Origin: Pseudomonadota bacterium
Lineage (GTDB): Bacteria; Pseudomonadota; Gammaproteobacteria; Burkholderiales; Burkholderiaceae_C
Direction: 5' to 3'
Assembly (NCBI GenBank): GCA_020161065.1
Contig: JAIUPH010000011.1
Coordinates: 62,001 to 126,000 of the forward strand
DNA length: 64,000 nucleotides
The notes beneath the pieces were generated by a model. It ran no database searches. It was given only the letters and a program-made list of their open reading frames with translations, and was not told where the DNA came from. Made by a program: the position numbers and the translations under genes. Below, piece by piece: positions 35,629 to 44,410 of the stretch (positions are counted from its first letter, which is position 1; each line of letters starts with the position of its first letter).

Positions 35629-36549
35629 ATGCCCGTCCACACCGCGTTTGCGATGAGCCTGGGGCCTGCCGTGCCGGGCAGCACGCTGGCCTCCTGGTGC
35701 CTGCTGGCGACGCGGGCGCTGGTCGCGTTGCCCGGCGGGCCGCCGCCGGCCGCGGCGCAGCACGCCGCGCCGGACGCCGCGCTGAAGGCCGCGCGCCAGG
35801 GCGCCGGCGCGCTGGCCGGCCGCGCAGCGGCGGCGGTGCGGCTGCTGCGCGGCGCTGCCGACCCGGCCGACTTCGTGGCGCGCTGGAACCACCTCGACGC
35901 CGCCGTGCCCAGCCGCCATGCCACGCGGCTGCGGCTGGACGGCACGCACGCCGTCTGGCTGCAGCACGGCGGGCGGACCGGCGGCGCGCTGGCCCACTCG
36001 CGCCTGGTGGTCGCCGGCACCGTCTGCGCGTGCCTGGCGCAACTGGGGCTGCACACCGTCTGCCAGGGCTGGGTGTTCGACGCTGGCGGGTTCCCTTCGG
36101 CGGCGGGCGGCGCGCCGCGCCCGGCACCGGCAGGGTCTCCTGGATCGTTCGCCATCGAGATCGTTCACCACGGCGCGCAGGCCGCGCGGCCGGCAGACCC
36201 GTTCCCGATCCCCGAGGACGTGCCCGCCCTCGCCCCGCTGCTGCGAGCGCTGACGCTGGAGCCGGGCCAGGCCCCGGCGCTGGCCGCCGCCGCGGCGGCG
36301 GCCGGCCTCTCGCCCCGCCGCCTGCAGCGCCTGCTGGCCACGGCCGGCGTCACCTGGCCGCAGGTGGTGCGCGCCGCCCGGCTGCAGGCGGCCGCGGCGC
36401 GGATGCTGGGCGAGCCGCGGACCTCGCTGACCCGCATCGCCCATGAACTGGGCTTTGCCGATTCGGCGCACTTCGCGCGCGGCTTCCGCGCGGCCGCCGG
36501 CCTCACGCCCAGCGCTTACCGCAACATCGCGCGCGGACGCGCGCCGTGA
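35629..36549 (+). CDS. AraC-family transcriptional regulator
   Basis: Regulator of 306 residues. A C-terminal pair of helix-turn-helix motifs (about 215-300) includes LSPRRLQRLLATAGVTW and the signature HELGFADSAHFARGFRAAAGLTPSAYR. The N-terminal 200 residues are Ala-rich and resemble the OruR/ArgR-type effector domain (cf. AraC_binding_2). ATG 35629 is preferred over 35566 because the extra residues are Cys/Arg-rich and unlike the family. Divergent by 84 bases from the AMP-ligase gene, its likely target. Alanine and proline runs make the linker unusual. Confidence 0.85.
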   Translation: MPVHTAFAMSLGPAVPGSTLASWCLLATRALVALPGGPPPAAAQHAAPDAALKAARQGAGALAGRAAAAVRLLRGAADPADFVARWNHLDAAVPSRHATRLRLDGTHAVWLQHGGRTGGALAHSRLVVAGTVCACLAQLGLHTVCQGWVFDAGGFPSAAGGAPRPAPAGSPGSFAIEIVHHGAQAARPADPFPIPEDVPALAPLLRALTLEPGQAPALAAAAAAAGLSPRRLQRLLATAGVTWPQVVRAARLQAAAARMLGEPRTSLTRIAHELGFADSAHFARGFRAAAGLTPSAYRNIARGRAP

Positions 36550-36558
36550 GCCGGACGC

Positions 36559-37821
36559 TCAGCGCCGTTGCCAGACGGCCGCGAAGAAGCCGTCGGTCTG
36601 CTGGCGCTGCGGCCACAGGCGCAGGAAGGGCCCTTCGACCAGGCCTTCGGGCGCCTCGACGTGCGCCGCGGCCAGCGCCTCGGCCGCCGGCAGGGCGACG
36701 AAGTCGCGGCCGTGCTGGGCCTCGAAGGCCTGCACGGTGGCCTCGTTCTCGTCGCGCAGCAGGCTGCAGGTGGCATACACCAAGCGGCCGCCGGGCTTCA
36801 GCAGCCGCGCGGCGCTGCCCAGGATGGCGATCTGCTTGGCCTGCAACTCGGCCACCGCGGCCGGGCTCTGGCGCCACTTCAGGTCGGGGTTGCGGCGCAG
36901 CGTGCCCAGGCCCGAGCAAGGCGCGTCGACCAGCACGCGGTCAATCTTGCCGGCCAGGCGGCGCACGCGGTCGTCGCGCTCGTGGGCGATCTGCGCTGGG
37001 TAGACGTTGGACAGCCCGCTGCGCGCCAGCCGCGGCTTGAGCGCGTCCAGCCGGTGGCCCGACACGTCGAAGGCGTACAGCCGCCCGGTGTTGCGCATCG
37101 CCGCGCCCAGCGCCAGCGTCTTGCCGCCGGCGCCGGCGCAGAAGTCCACCACCATCTCGCCGCGCTTGGGGTCGGTCAGCAGCGCCAGCAACTGGCTGCC
37201 TTCGTCCTGCACCTCCACCGCGCCGCCGGTGAAGACGTCGAGCTTGTTGAGCGCCGGCTTGCCCTGCACGCGCAGGCCCCAGGGCGAATGCGGCGTCGGC
37301 TCGGCGGCGATGCCGGCGTCGGCCAGCGTGCGCTGCACCTCGTCGCGCCGCGCCTTGAGCGTGTTGACGCGCAGGTCCAGCGGCGCCGGCGCCGACAAGG
37401 CCTGCACGAGTTGCCAGAACGCCGCCTCGTCGAGCTGCTCGCGCAGCGCCGCGGCCAGCCAGTCGGGCAGGTTGTGGCGCAGCTTGGCCGGCAAGGCGCT
37501 GCGGTCGACGGCCTGCACCTGTTCCAGCCACTGCTGCTCTTTCGGGCCCAGCGCGCCGCGCAGGAAGGTGGCGCTGCCCTGCCAGGCCAGGATGGCCAAC
37601 CGCCGTTCGAGCGCGCCGCTGCCCGACTGCGCCAGGTGCTGCAGCAGCAGGCGCTGGCGCAGCACGGTGTAGGCGGTTTCGGCCAGGCTGTGGCGTTCGC
37701 GCGCGCCCAGCGCCTTGTGCTTGCGGAAGAAGGCCGAGACCACGGCGTCGGCCGGCTGGTCGAGCTTGAGCACCTGCCGCAGCAGTTCGGTGGCCAGGTC
37801 GAGCAAGGCGTTGGGGTGCAT
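36559..37821 (-). CDS. rsmB: 16S rRNA m5C967 methyltransferase RsmB
   Basis: rRNA methyltransferase of 420 residues. N-terminal NusB-like domain (about 1-140, AETAYTVLRQR), then an SAM-dependent domain with VDFCAGAGGKTLALGA (SAM), DAPCSGLGTLRRNPD (motif IV catalytic Cys) and YATCSLL (motif VI Cys). Followed on the same strand by nothing; purN lies 4 bases upstream, so the pair is an operon. It converges with the AraC gene 9 bases away. Confidence 0.94.
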   Translation of the reverse strand: MHPNALLDLATELLRQVLKLDQPADAVVSAFFRKHKALGARERHSLAETAYTVLRQRLLLQHLAQSGSGALERRLAILAWQGSATFLRGALGPKEQQWLEQVQAVDRSALPAKLRHNLPDWLAAALREQLDEAAFWQLVQALSAPAPLDLRVNTLKARRDEVQRTLADAGIAAEPTPHSPWGLRVQGKPALNKLDVFTGGAVEVQDEGSQLLALLTDPKRGEMVVDFCAGAGGKTLALGAAMRNTGRLYAFDVSGHRLDALKPRLARSGLSNVYPAQIAHERDDRVRRLAGKIDRVLVDAPCSGLGTLRRNPDLKWRQSPAAVAELQAKQIAILGSAARLLKPGGRLVYATCSLLRDENEATVQAFEAQHGRDFVALPAAEALAAAHVEAPEGLVEGPFLRLWPQRQQTDGFFAAVWQRR

Positions 37822-37825
37822 CGCG

Positions 37826-38455
37826 CTACATCAACACTTGAGACGCGCCGTCGGCCTGGCGCACGATGCCGGCGTCGTCCAGCCGCAGCTTGCCTTCGAC
37901 GAACCAGCGCACCGCCAGCGGGTAGATCACGTGCTCGGTGGCCAGCACGCGCGCGGCCAGCGCCTGCTCGTCGTCGCCGGCCAGCACCGGCACGGCCGAC
38001 TGCATCACGATCGGCCCGTGGTCGAGGTCGGCCGTCACCAGGTGCACGGTGGCGCCACTCAGCTTGCAGCCGGCGGCCAGCGCGCGCCGGTGCGTGTGCA
38101 GGCCCGGAAAGGCCGGCAGCAGCGAGGGATGGATGTTGAGCAGCCGCCCCTGATAACGCGCGACGAAAGCCGCGCCCAGCACGCGCATGAAGCCGGCCAG
38201 CACCACGAGGTCGGGGCCGTAGCCGTCGATGGCCTCGGCCAGCGCGGCGTCGAAGGCTTCGCGCGAGGGCTGGGCCTTGTGATCGACCACCGCGGTGGCG
38301 ATGCCGCGGCCGCGCGCGAAGGCCAGCCCGCCGGCGTCGGCGCGGTTGGCGATCACCGCCACCACGGCCGCCGGCCAGCGCTGCTCGGCGCAACGCTGCA
38401 CGATGGCTTCCATGTTGGAGCCGCGGCCGGAGATCAGGATGACGATGCGCTTCAT
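37826..38455 (-). CDS. purN: Phosphoribosylglycinamide formyltransferase PurN
   Basis: Folate-dependent enzyme of 209 residues for the third step of purine synthesis. Visible: ILISGRGSNMEA, catalytic Asn-His in NIHPSLLPAFPG, and the Asp in VTADLDHGPI. Divergent from trpS with 63 bases between starts. Confidence 0.96.
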   Translation of the reverse strand: MKRIVILISGRGSNMEAIVQRCAEQRWPAAVVAVIANRADAGGLAFARGRGIATAVVDHKAQPSREAFDAALAEAIDGYGPDLVVLAGFMRVLGAAFVARYQGRLLNIHPSLLPAFPGLHTHRRALAAGCKLSGATVHLVTADLDHGPIVMQSAVPVLAGDDEQALAARVLATEHVIYPLAVRWFVEGKLRLDDAGIVRQADGASQVLM

Positions 38456-38518
38456 TGGGGGCGCCGGAGTGTAAGCCTGAGACAATGCGCGCCTTTCGTC
38501 GTCCGCCAGCCCTTTGCC

Positions 38519-39727
38519 ATGCGTTCCCGCGTCCTCTCCGGCATGCGCCCCACCGGCGCCCTGCACCTCGGCCACTACCACGGCGCCCTGAAGAACTGGG
38601 TGCGCCTGCAGGAGCAGCACGACTGCTTCTACTTCGTGGCCGACTGGCACGCGCTGACCACGCACTACGAAGAGCGCGAGGTCATCGAGAAGAACGTCTA
38701 CGAGATGGTGATCGACTGGATCGCCGCCGGGCTGGACCCCGACAAGAGCACCATCTTCATCCAGAGCCGGCTGCCCGAGCACGCCGAGCTGTTCACGCTG
38801 CTGGCGATGGGCACGCCGCTGGGCTGGCTGGAGCGCGTGCCGACCTACAAGGACCAGATCGACAAGCTGAAGGACCGCGACCTCGCCACCTACGGCTTCC
38901 TCGGCTACCCGCTGCTGCAGGCGGCCGACATCCTGATCTACAAGGCCAACTACGTGCCGGTGGGCGAGGACCAGAGCTCGCACGTCGAGCTGACGCGCGA
39001 GGTGGCGCGCCGCTTCAACCACCTGTACGGCCGCCTCGGCGGCTTCGAGGCGCAGGTGGCCGCGGCGCTGGCGCGGCTGTCCAAGGACGATCAGCGTTAT
39101 TACGAGAAGCAGCGCAAGGCCTTCGGCGAGACCGGCTCGGCCGAGGCCTGGGGCAAGGGCGAGGCGCTGGTCAAGCGCGCCGCCGCGGCGATCGAAGGCT
39201 GGAGCGAAGGCGACACCGAACTGCTGCTGGGCCACCTGCGTGGCAGCGGCCGCGCCATCCTGGTCGAGCCGCAGGCCCTGCACACCGAGGTGCTGCGCCT
39301 GCCCGGGCTGGACGGCACCAAGATGAGCAAGAGCTACGGCAACGCCGTGCTGATGCGCGACGCGCCGGCCGAGGTGGAAAAGAAGATCCGCGGCATGACC
39401 ACCGACCCCGCGCGCGTGCGCCGCACCGACCCCGGCGACCCCGAGAAATGCCCCGTGTGGCAGTTCCACAAGGTCTACAGCGACGAGGCCACGCGCGACT
39501 GGGTGGTGCGCGGCTGCACGACCGCCGGCATCGGCTGCCTGGACTGCAAGCAGCCGGTGATCGACGCCATCGTGCGCGAGCAGCAACCCTGGCGCGAGCG
39601 CGCCGCGGCGCTGACGGCCGACCCGAAGAAGGTGCACTGGATCGTCGAGATGGGCACCGAGCGCGCGCGCACCGTGGCTCGCCAGACGATGAAGGACGTG
39701 CGCGAGGCGATGGGCTTGAACTACTGA
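38519..39727 (+). CDS. trpS: Tryptophanyl-tRNA synthetase
   Basis: Class I synthetase of 402 residues. HIGH variant HLGH at 16-19 and KMSKS in GTKMSKSYG. It is longer than the E. coli enzyme (334) through an insert of about 60 residues (LGGFEAQVAAALARLSKDDQRYYEK and following) as in the B.-type beta-proteobacterial group. Its stop overlaps the esterase start (TGATG). Confidence 0.95.
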   Translation: MRSRVLSGMRPTGALHLGHYHGALKNWVRLQEQHDCFYFVADWHALTTHYEEREVIEKNVYEMVIDWIAAGLDPDKSTIFIQSRLPEHAELFTLLAMGTPLGWLERVPTYKDQIDKLKDRDLATYGFLGYPLLQAADILIYKANYVPVGEDQSSHVELTREVARRFNHLYGRLGGFEAQVAAALARLSKDDQRYYEKQRKAFGETGSAEAWGKGEALVKRAAAAIEGWSEGDTELLLGHLRGSGRAILVEPQALHTEVLRLPGLDGTKMSKSYGNAVLMRDAPAEVEKKIRGMTTDPARVRRTDPGDPEKCPVWQFHKVYSDEATRDWVVRGCTTAGIGCLDCKQPVIDAIVREQQPWRERAAALTADPKKVHWIVEMGTERARTVARQTMKDVREAMGLNY

Positions 39728-40419
39728 TGGCGACGACGACGATGACGACGACCCCTGCGCTGCAGACCATCGAGGTGGCGTCCACCGACCGCCCCGCCGC
39801 CAGCATCATCGTGCTGCACGGCCTGGGCGCCGACGGCACCGACTTCCTGGCCTTCGCCGACGAGGTCGACCTCGCGCCGGTGGGCCCCGTGCGCTGGGTG
39901 CTGCCGCGCGCGCCGGTACGGCCGGTGACGATCAACGGCGGCCAGCCGATGCGTGCCTGGTACGACATCCTCGGCACCGACCTCGCGCGCCGCGAGGACG
40001 CAGCCGGCCTGCGCGCGAGCTTCGCCGCCGTGCAGGCGCTGGTCGAGCGCGAAGTCGCGCGCGGCGTGCCCTCGCAGCGCATCGTGCTGGCCGGCTTCTC
40101 GCAAGGCTGCGCCATCACGCTGGGCGCCGGGCTGCGCTGCCCGCAGCGGCTGGCGGCGCTGGTCGGGATGTCGGGCTACCTGCCGCTGGCCGCCGCCAGC
40201 GCGGCCGAGCGCAGCACGGCCAACGCCGGCGTGCCCATCTTCCTGGCCCACGGCCGCGACGACCCGGTGGTGCCGCTGGCGCGCGGCAGCGCGGCACGCG
40301 ACGAACTGCAGGCGCTGGGCTACCCGGTCGAGTGGCACGAGTACCCGATGGAGCACTCGGTCTGCATCGAGGAGGTGCGCGCGCTGCAGGCCTTCTTGCG
40401 ACGCGTGCTGGCGGCCTGA
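39727..40419 (+). CDS. Carboxylesterase/phospholipase family protein (EstB type)
   Basis: Alpha/beta hydrolase of 230 residues. Motifs: LHGLGADGTDF (oxyanion loop), nucleophile elbow GFSQG (Ser at about 119), Asp in HGRDDPVVP and His in MEHSVC. It hydrolyses short acyl esters or lysophospholipids. One-base coupling to trpS (TGATG). Confidence 0.93.
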   Translation: MATTTMTTTPALQTIEVASTDRPAASIIVLHGLGADGTDFLAFADEVDLAPVGPVRWVLPRAPVRPVTINGGQPMRAWYDILGTDLARREDAAGLRASFAAVQALVEREVARGVPSQRIVLAGFSQGCAITLGAGLRCPQRLAALVGMSGYLPLAAASAAERSTANAGVPIFLAHGRDDPVVPLARGSAARDELQALGYPVEWHEYPMEHSVCIEEVRALQAFLRRVLAA

Positions 40420-40432
40420 AGCGAGGGGGGCC

Positions 40433-40891
40433 GTGGCCGGCCTGCACATCACCGACATCGAAGCCGCCATCAACTGGTGGCGCGAGCGCTCGCCGTCGAT
40501 CGACGGCATCACGGCCTGCGCCGAGGTGCGCGCGCTGGCCGAGGTCTATGCCCTGATGGTCTACTACCGCGAAGCCCGCTGCGACGAAGACCGCATGCCG
40601 GCGGCCGCCCGCGCCGCCTGGATGGCGTGGTATGCGAGCACACCCGATTCGCCGTGCATCGCCATCTGCTCCACCAGCCAGGGCGACGCCGTCTGCAAGG
40701 GCTGCGGCCGCACGTTCGACGAGGTGCAGCACTGGACGGCCTACGGCCCGGCCGCCAAGCGCGAGGTGTGGCGCCGCATCACGCAGCAGGCCACGGCCTG
40801 GCGCTTCAACCGCTATGCCGAGCGCGCCGCCGGCGACCCCGCCGCGGCGCCGCCGGCCGACGACGGCCCGCGCGCCGGGAGCCGCCGTTGA
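40433..40891 (+). CDS. DUF3717 + DUF1289 two-domain protein
   Basis: Protein of 152 residues. N-terminal DUF3717 (ITDIEAAINWWRERSP, about 4-75), then a DUF1289 module with a PCIAICS...CKGCGRT cysteine pattern (four Cys, about 81-97), likely a small metal site. GTG start with GAGGGGGG 2 bases before it. Function unknown; it is between an esterase and MATE exporter. The stop overlaps the next start (TTGA). Confidence 0.85.
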   Translation: MAGLHITDIEAAINWWRERSPSIDGITACAEVRALAEVYALMVYYREARCDEDRMPAAARAAWMAWYASTPDSPCIAICSTSQGDAVCKGCGRTFDEVQHWTAYGPAAKREVWRRITQQATAWRFNRYAERAAGDPAAAPPADDGPRAGSRR

Positions 40892-42285
40892 GCGGCCGCT
40901 TCAGCGACAGCGTCGGCCGCATCGCCGCCCTCGCCTGGCCGCTGTTCGTCGGCCAGCTCTCGGTGGTGGCGTTCTCCACCGTCGACACCGTGCTGCTGGG
41001 CCGCCACTCGGCGGCCGACCTGGCGGCGCTGTCGGTCGGCGCCTCGGCCTACATCACCGTCTTCATCGGGCTGATGGGCGTGGTGCTGGCGCTCGGCCCC
41101 ATCGTCGGCCAGCTGTTCGGTGCGCGCCAGCTGGTGCAGGCCGGCCGCCAGTTGCACCAGGCCGTGTGGCTGGCGCTGGCGCTGGCGGTGGTGGGCAGCG
41201 CGCTGCTGCTGTTTCCGGTGCCCTTCATCCGGCTGGCCCGCCTGTCGGGCGAGCAGGAGACGCTGGTACGCAGTTACCTGAGCGTGCTGGCGCTGTCGCT
41301 GCCGGCCTCGCTGCTGTTCTCGGCCTACCGCGGCTTCAACAACGCCGTCTCACGGCCGAAGGCGGTAATGGCGCTGCAGGTGGGCGGCCTGGCGCTGAAG
41401 GTGCCGCTGTCGGCGCTGCTGATCAGCGGCGTGCCGGCCCTGGGCCTGCCGCCGCAGGGCGTGGTGGGCTGCGCCGCCGCCACCGCGCTGGTGATGTGGA
41501 GCCAGCTCGCCGTGGCGCTGCTGGTGCTGCGCCGCGACCCCTTCTATGCGCCGTTCGAGATCTGGGGCCACGGCCTGCGGCCGCCCGACCGCCAGGCGCT
41601 GCTGGCGCAGCTTAGGCTGGGGCTGCCGATGGGCTTGTCGATCCTCATCGAGGTCAGCGGCTTCGCGCTGATGGCGGTGTTCATCGCGCGGCTGGGCACC
41701 ACCGCGGTGGCCGGCCACCAGATCGCCGCCAACCTGGTGGCGGTGATGTTCATGCTGCCGATGGCGCTGGCCACCGCCACCAGCACGCTGGTGGCGCAGC
41801 GCGTGGGCGCGCGCGACCGCCACGACGCGCGCCGCCTGGCGCGCCACGGCATCGGCCTGGGCATCGGCGTGGCGGCGGTGTTCGGCAGCGCGCTGTTCCT
41901 CGGCCGCGAGGCGGTGGTGCGCCTGTACACGCAGGACGCCGCGGTGATCGCCGCCGCGCTGCCGCTGCTGGCCTGGGTGACGCTGTTCCACGTGGTCGAC
42001 GCGGCGCAGACGCTGGGCGCCTTCGTGCTGCGCGCCTACCGCATCGCCACCGCGCCGATGTTCATCTTCGCCGCCTCGCTGTGGGGCCTGGGGCTGGGCG
42101 GCGGGTACTGGCTGGCCTTCGACGTGAGCGGCCTCACGCCGGCCGCGCTGCGCGGCGCGCCCGGCTACTGGGCGGCCAGCACGGCCGGGCTGACGCTGGC
42201 CGCGGTGCTGCTGCTGGCGCTGGTGGCGCGCGTCATGCGCGAGCAGAAGGCGCAGGGTTCGGCGGCGCCGGCAGCGCCAACGTGA
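40888..42285 (+). CDS. MATE-family multidrug/sodium efflux transporter
   Basis: Inner-membrane exporter of 465 residues with 12 hydrophobic segments in two six-helix halves. NorM-like features: LAWPLFVGQL, GPIVGQLFGA and AGHQIAANLVAVMFMLPMAL. TTG start at 40888 with GGGAG 7 bases upstream, overlapping the previous stop. The last 53 bases overlap the 3' end of the convergent histidine kinase. Confidence 0.93.
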   Translation: MSGRFSDSVGRIAALAWPLFVGQLSVVAFSTVDTVLLGRHSAADLAALSVGASAYITVFIGLMGVVLALGPIVGQLFGARQLVQAGRQLHQAVWLALALAVVGSALLLFPVPFIRLARLSGEQETLVRSYLSVLALSLPASLLFSAYRGFNNAVSRPKAVMALQVGGLALKVPLSALLISGVPALGLPPQGVVGCAAATALVMWSQLAVALLVLRRDPFYAPFEIWGHGLRPPDRQALLAQLRLGLPMGLSILIEVSGFALMAVFIARLGTTAVAGHQIAANLVAVMFMLPMALATATSTLVAQRVGARDRHDARRLARHGIGLGIGVAAVFGSALFLGREAVVRLYTQDAAVIAAALPLLAWVTLFHVVDAAQTLGAFVLRAYRIATAPMFIFAASLWGLGLGGGYWLAFDVSGLTPAALRGAPGYWAASTAGLTLAAVLLLALVARVMREQKAQGSAAPAAPT

Positions 42286-43606
42286 AGCAGCTGCCGCCGC
42301 CGTCGCGCGGCTCGCAGCGCACGCTGCCGCCGTGGCGCTCGGCGATCTGCCGCACCAGCGCCAGGCCGAGGCCGACGCCGCCGGCCCGCTCGGCATGGCC
42401 GGGCAGGCGGAAGAAGGGTTCGAACACGTGCTCGCGATAGGCCTCGGGCACACCGGCGCCGCGGTCGCAGACCTGCACTTCGACCTGGCCGCCGTGGCGC
42501 TGCACGCCCAGGTCGATCTCGCTGCCGCCGTAGCGGCGGGCGTTTTCCAGCAGGTTGCGCAGCGCGCGGCGGATCAGGCGCTCGTCGCCTTGCAGCATCA
42601 AGGGCTGGCCCTGCACGTTGGCGCCGACGCGCGCCGCCTCCTCCGCGGCCAGGCCCAGCAGGTCGAGCTCTTCATGGCGGTCGAGCGCGGCGGCGGCGTC
42701 CAGCCGGCTGGCCAGCAGCACCTCTTCGACCAGCGCGTCGAGCTCGCCGACGTTGACGTCGATCTCGTGCCGCAGCTGGCGGCGCTGCTCGGCGGTGGCG
42801 TCTTCCAGCATCGAGACCGCCATCTTCAGCCGCGTGAGCGGCGAGCGCAGCTCGTGGCTGGCGTTGGCCAGCAGGCTCTTGTGCGTCTGCAGCAGCGCCT
42901 CGATGCGGCCGGCCGCGCGGTTGAAGCTGGCGCCCAAGGCCGCGACCTCGTCGCGCCCGTCCTCGCTGACGCGCTGGTGCAGCGCGCCGGCGCCGAAGGC
43001 CTCGACGCCGCTTTTCAGCGCCTCCAGCCGCCGCGTCAGCCGCCGCACCACCGGCCAGGCGCCGCCGGCCACCGCGGCGAACAGCAGCAGCAGCAGCAGC
43101 GCCAGCGCCACGCCGTCGGGCAGCCCCGGCGGCAGCCAGCCTTGCGGCGGCGTGCCCACGCCCAGCGGCCCGGCCGTCATGCCGGGGCGCAGGACGCCCG
43201 GCGGCTGGCCGCCGCGCGGCAGGCGCAGCAGCCACAGCGTGCGGCCATCGTCCATGCGCACCGCCTGCTGGCGGCGCTGGAACAGCGGCCCGGCCTCGGC
43301 CTCGCGCCGCGCGTACGACTCGGAGGTGGCCACGCGCTGGCCCTTGGCATCGTCCAGCGCCAGCGGCAGGCGCAGGCGCTGCGACCAGTCGCGCACCGCC
43401 TGCTCCTGCTCGGCGGGCGGCGCGTCGGCCGCCGGCAGCGAGCGCTGCAGCAGGTCGGCCCAGGCCTCGGCACGGTCGCGCGCCGACGTCTCGAAGCGCG
43501 TGCGCTCCTGCTCCAGGTGGCGCTGCACCAGCCAGCCCGAAACCAGCGCGAACAGCGCCAGCGCGACCAGCACGGTGACGTAGATGCGCAGGTAGAGCGA
43601 GCGCAT
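42233..43606 (-). CDS. Sensor histidine kinase, CpxA/RstB-like
   Basis: Membrane kinase of 457 residues: helix at 8-26, periplasmic domain of about 130 residues, second helix at about 165-185, HAMP (RRLTRRLEALKSGV), HisKA with H-box NASHELRSPLTRLK, and HATPase with N-box RALRNLLENA and GLGLAL. It phosphorylates the response regulator encoded 25 bases upstream. Senses an envelope or metal signal by analogy with the Spy-linked systems. Tail overlaps the MATE gene by 53 bases. Confidence 0.93.
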   Translation of the reverse strand: MRSLYLRIYVTVLVALALFALVSGWLVQRHLEQERTRFETSARDRAEAWADLLQRSLPAADAPPAEQEQAVRDWSQRLRLPLALDDAKGQRVATSESYARREAEAGPLFQRRQQAVRMDDGRTLWLLRLPRGGQPPGVLRPGMTAGPLGVGTPPQGWLPPGLPDGVALALLLLLLFAAVAGGAWPVVRRLTRRLEALKSGVEAFGAGALHQRVSEDGRDEVAALGASFNRAAGRIEALLQTHKSLLANASHELRSPLTRLKMAVSMLEDATAEQRRQLRHEIDVNVGELDALVEEVLLASRLDAAAALDRHEELDLLGLAAEEAARVGANVQGQPLMLQGDERLIRRALRNLLENARRYGGSEIDLGVQRHGGQVEVQVCDRGAGVPEAYREHVFEPFFRLPGHAERAGGVGLGLALVRQIAERHGGSVRCEPRDGGGSCFTLALPAPPNPAPSARA

Positions 43607-43631
43607 GGGGGTGGTGACTCGACGCCGCCGC

Positions 43632-44339
43632 TCAGCTCTCGCCGTCCTGCTTGCGCGCGAAGACGTAGCCGCTGCCGCGCACGGTCAGCACCCGCTTGGG
43701 GTTCTTGGGATCGTCTTCGATGACCGCGCGGATGCGCGAGATGTGCACGTCGATGCTGCGGTCGAAGGCCTCCAGCGGATGGCCTTTGAGCGCGTCCATG
43801 ATCTGGTCGCGCGAAAGCACGCGGCCCGGGCTCTTGGCCAGCACCACCAGCAGCTCGAACTGGTGGCTGGTCAGCTCGCAGGGCTTGCCGTCCAGCCGCG
43901 CCTGGCGGGCGCCGAGGTCGATCTCCAGGCGGCCGAAGCCGAGCACGTCGTCGCTGCCCGGCTCGGGCGTGGCGCGGCGCAGCAGCGCCTTCACGCGGGC
44001 CAGCAGCTCGCGCGGCTCGAAGGGCTTGGGCAGGTAGTCGTCGGCGCCCAGTTCGAGGCCGACGATGCGGTCCATCGGCTCGCCACGCGCCGTCAGCATC
44101 AGCAGCGGCAGCCGGCGCAGCTTGGGGTCGGCGCGCAGCTCGCGCGTCAGGTCCAGGCCGTCGCCGTCGGGCAGCATCAGGTCCAGCAGCAAGGCGTCGT
44201 AAGGCGCGCCGCGCAAGCGCTCACGGCCGGCGCCCAGCGAGCCGGCGGCGTCGACCTCGTAGCCGTTGCGGCGCAGGTAGTCGCCCACCATGTCGGTCAG
44301 GCGTTGGTCGTCGTCGATCAGCAGCAGGCGGGGGTTCAA
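43632..44339 (-). CDS. OmpR-family response regulator
   Basis: DNA-binding response regulator of 235 residues. Receiver with acidic pair DDD, phospho-acceptor Asp in LLLDLMLPDGDG, and Lys in KPFEP; C-terminal winged helix with the RVLTVRGSGYVF hairpin. Partner of the adjacent kinase. A Spy/CpxP-type gene upstream suggests an envelope-stress target that this regulator may control. Confidence 0.95.
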   Translation of the reverse strand: MNPRLLLIDDDQRLTDMVGDYLRRNGYEVDAAGSLGAGRERLRGAPYDALLLDLMLPDGDGLDLTRELRADPKLRRLPLLMLTARGEPMDRIVGLELGADDYLPKPFEPRELLARVKALLRRATPEPGSDDVLGFGRLEIDLGARQARLDGKPCELTSHQFELLVVLAKSPGRVLSRDQIMDALKGHPLEAFDRSIDVHISRIRAVIEDDPKNPKRVLTVRGSGYVFARKQDGES

Positions 44340-44360
44340 GATGGGCAGGCTCCGGACGAG

Positions 44361-44402
44361 AAAAGGCCCCGGGGCGGCCGGCCAGGCCGTACACCCCGGG
44401 GC
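44361..44402 (-). terminator. Rho-independent terminator after the Spy/CpxP-like gene
   Basis: On the minus strand, GCCCCGGGG (44394-44402) pairs with CCCCGGGGC (44366-44374), followed by CTTTTC. It is a 9-bp GC stem with a 19-base loop that itself holds a GGCC hairpin. It sits between the spy-like gene and the response regulator on the same strand, so the two are separately or partly coupled. Confidence 0.7.
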
Positions 44403-44410
44403 TGCCGAGC

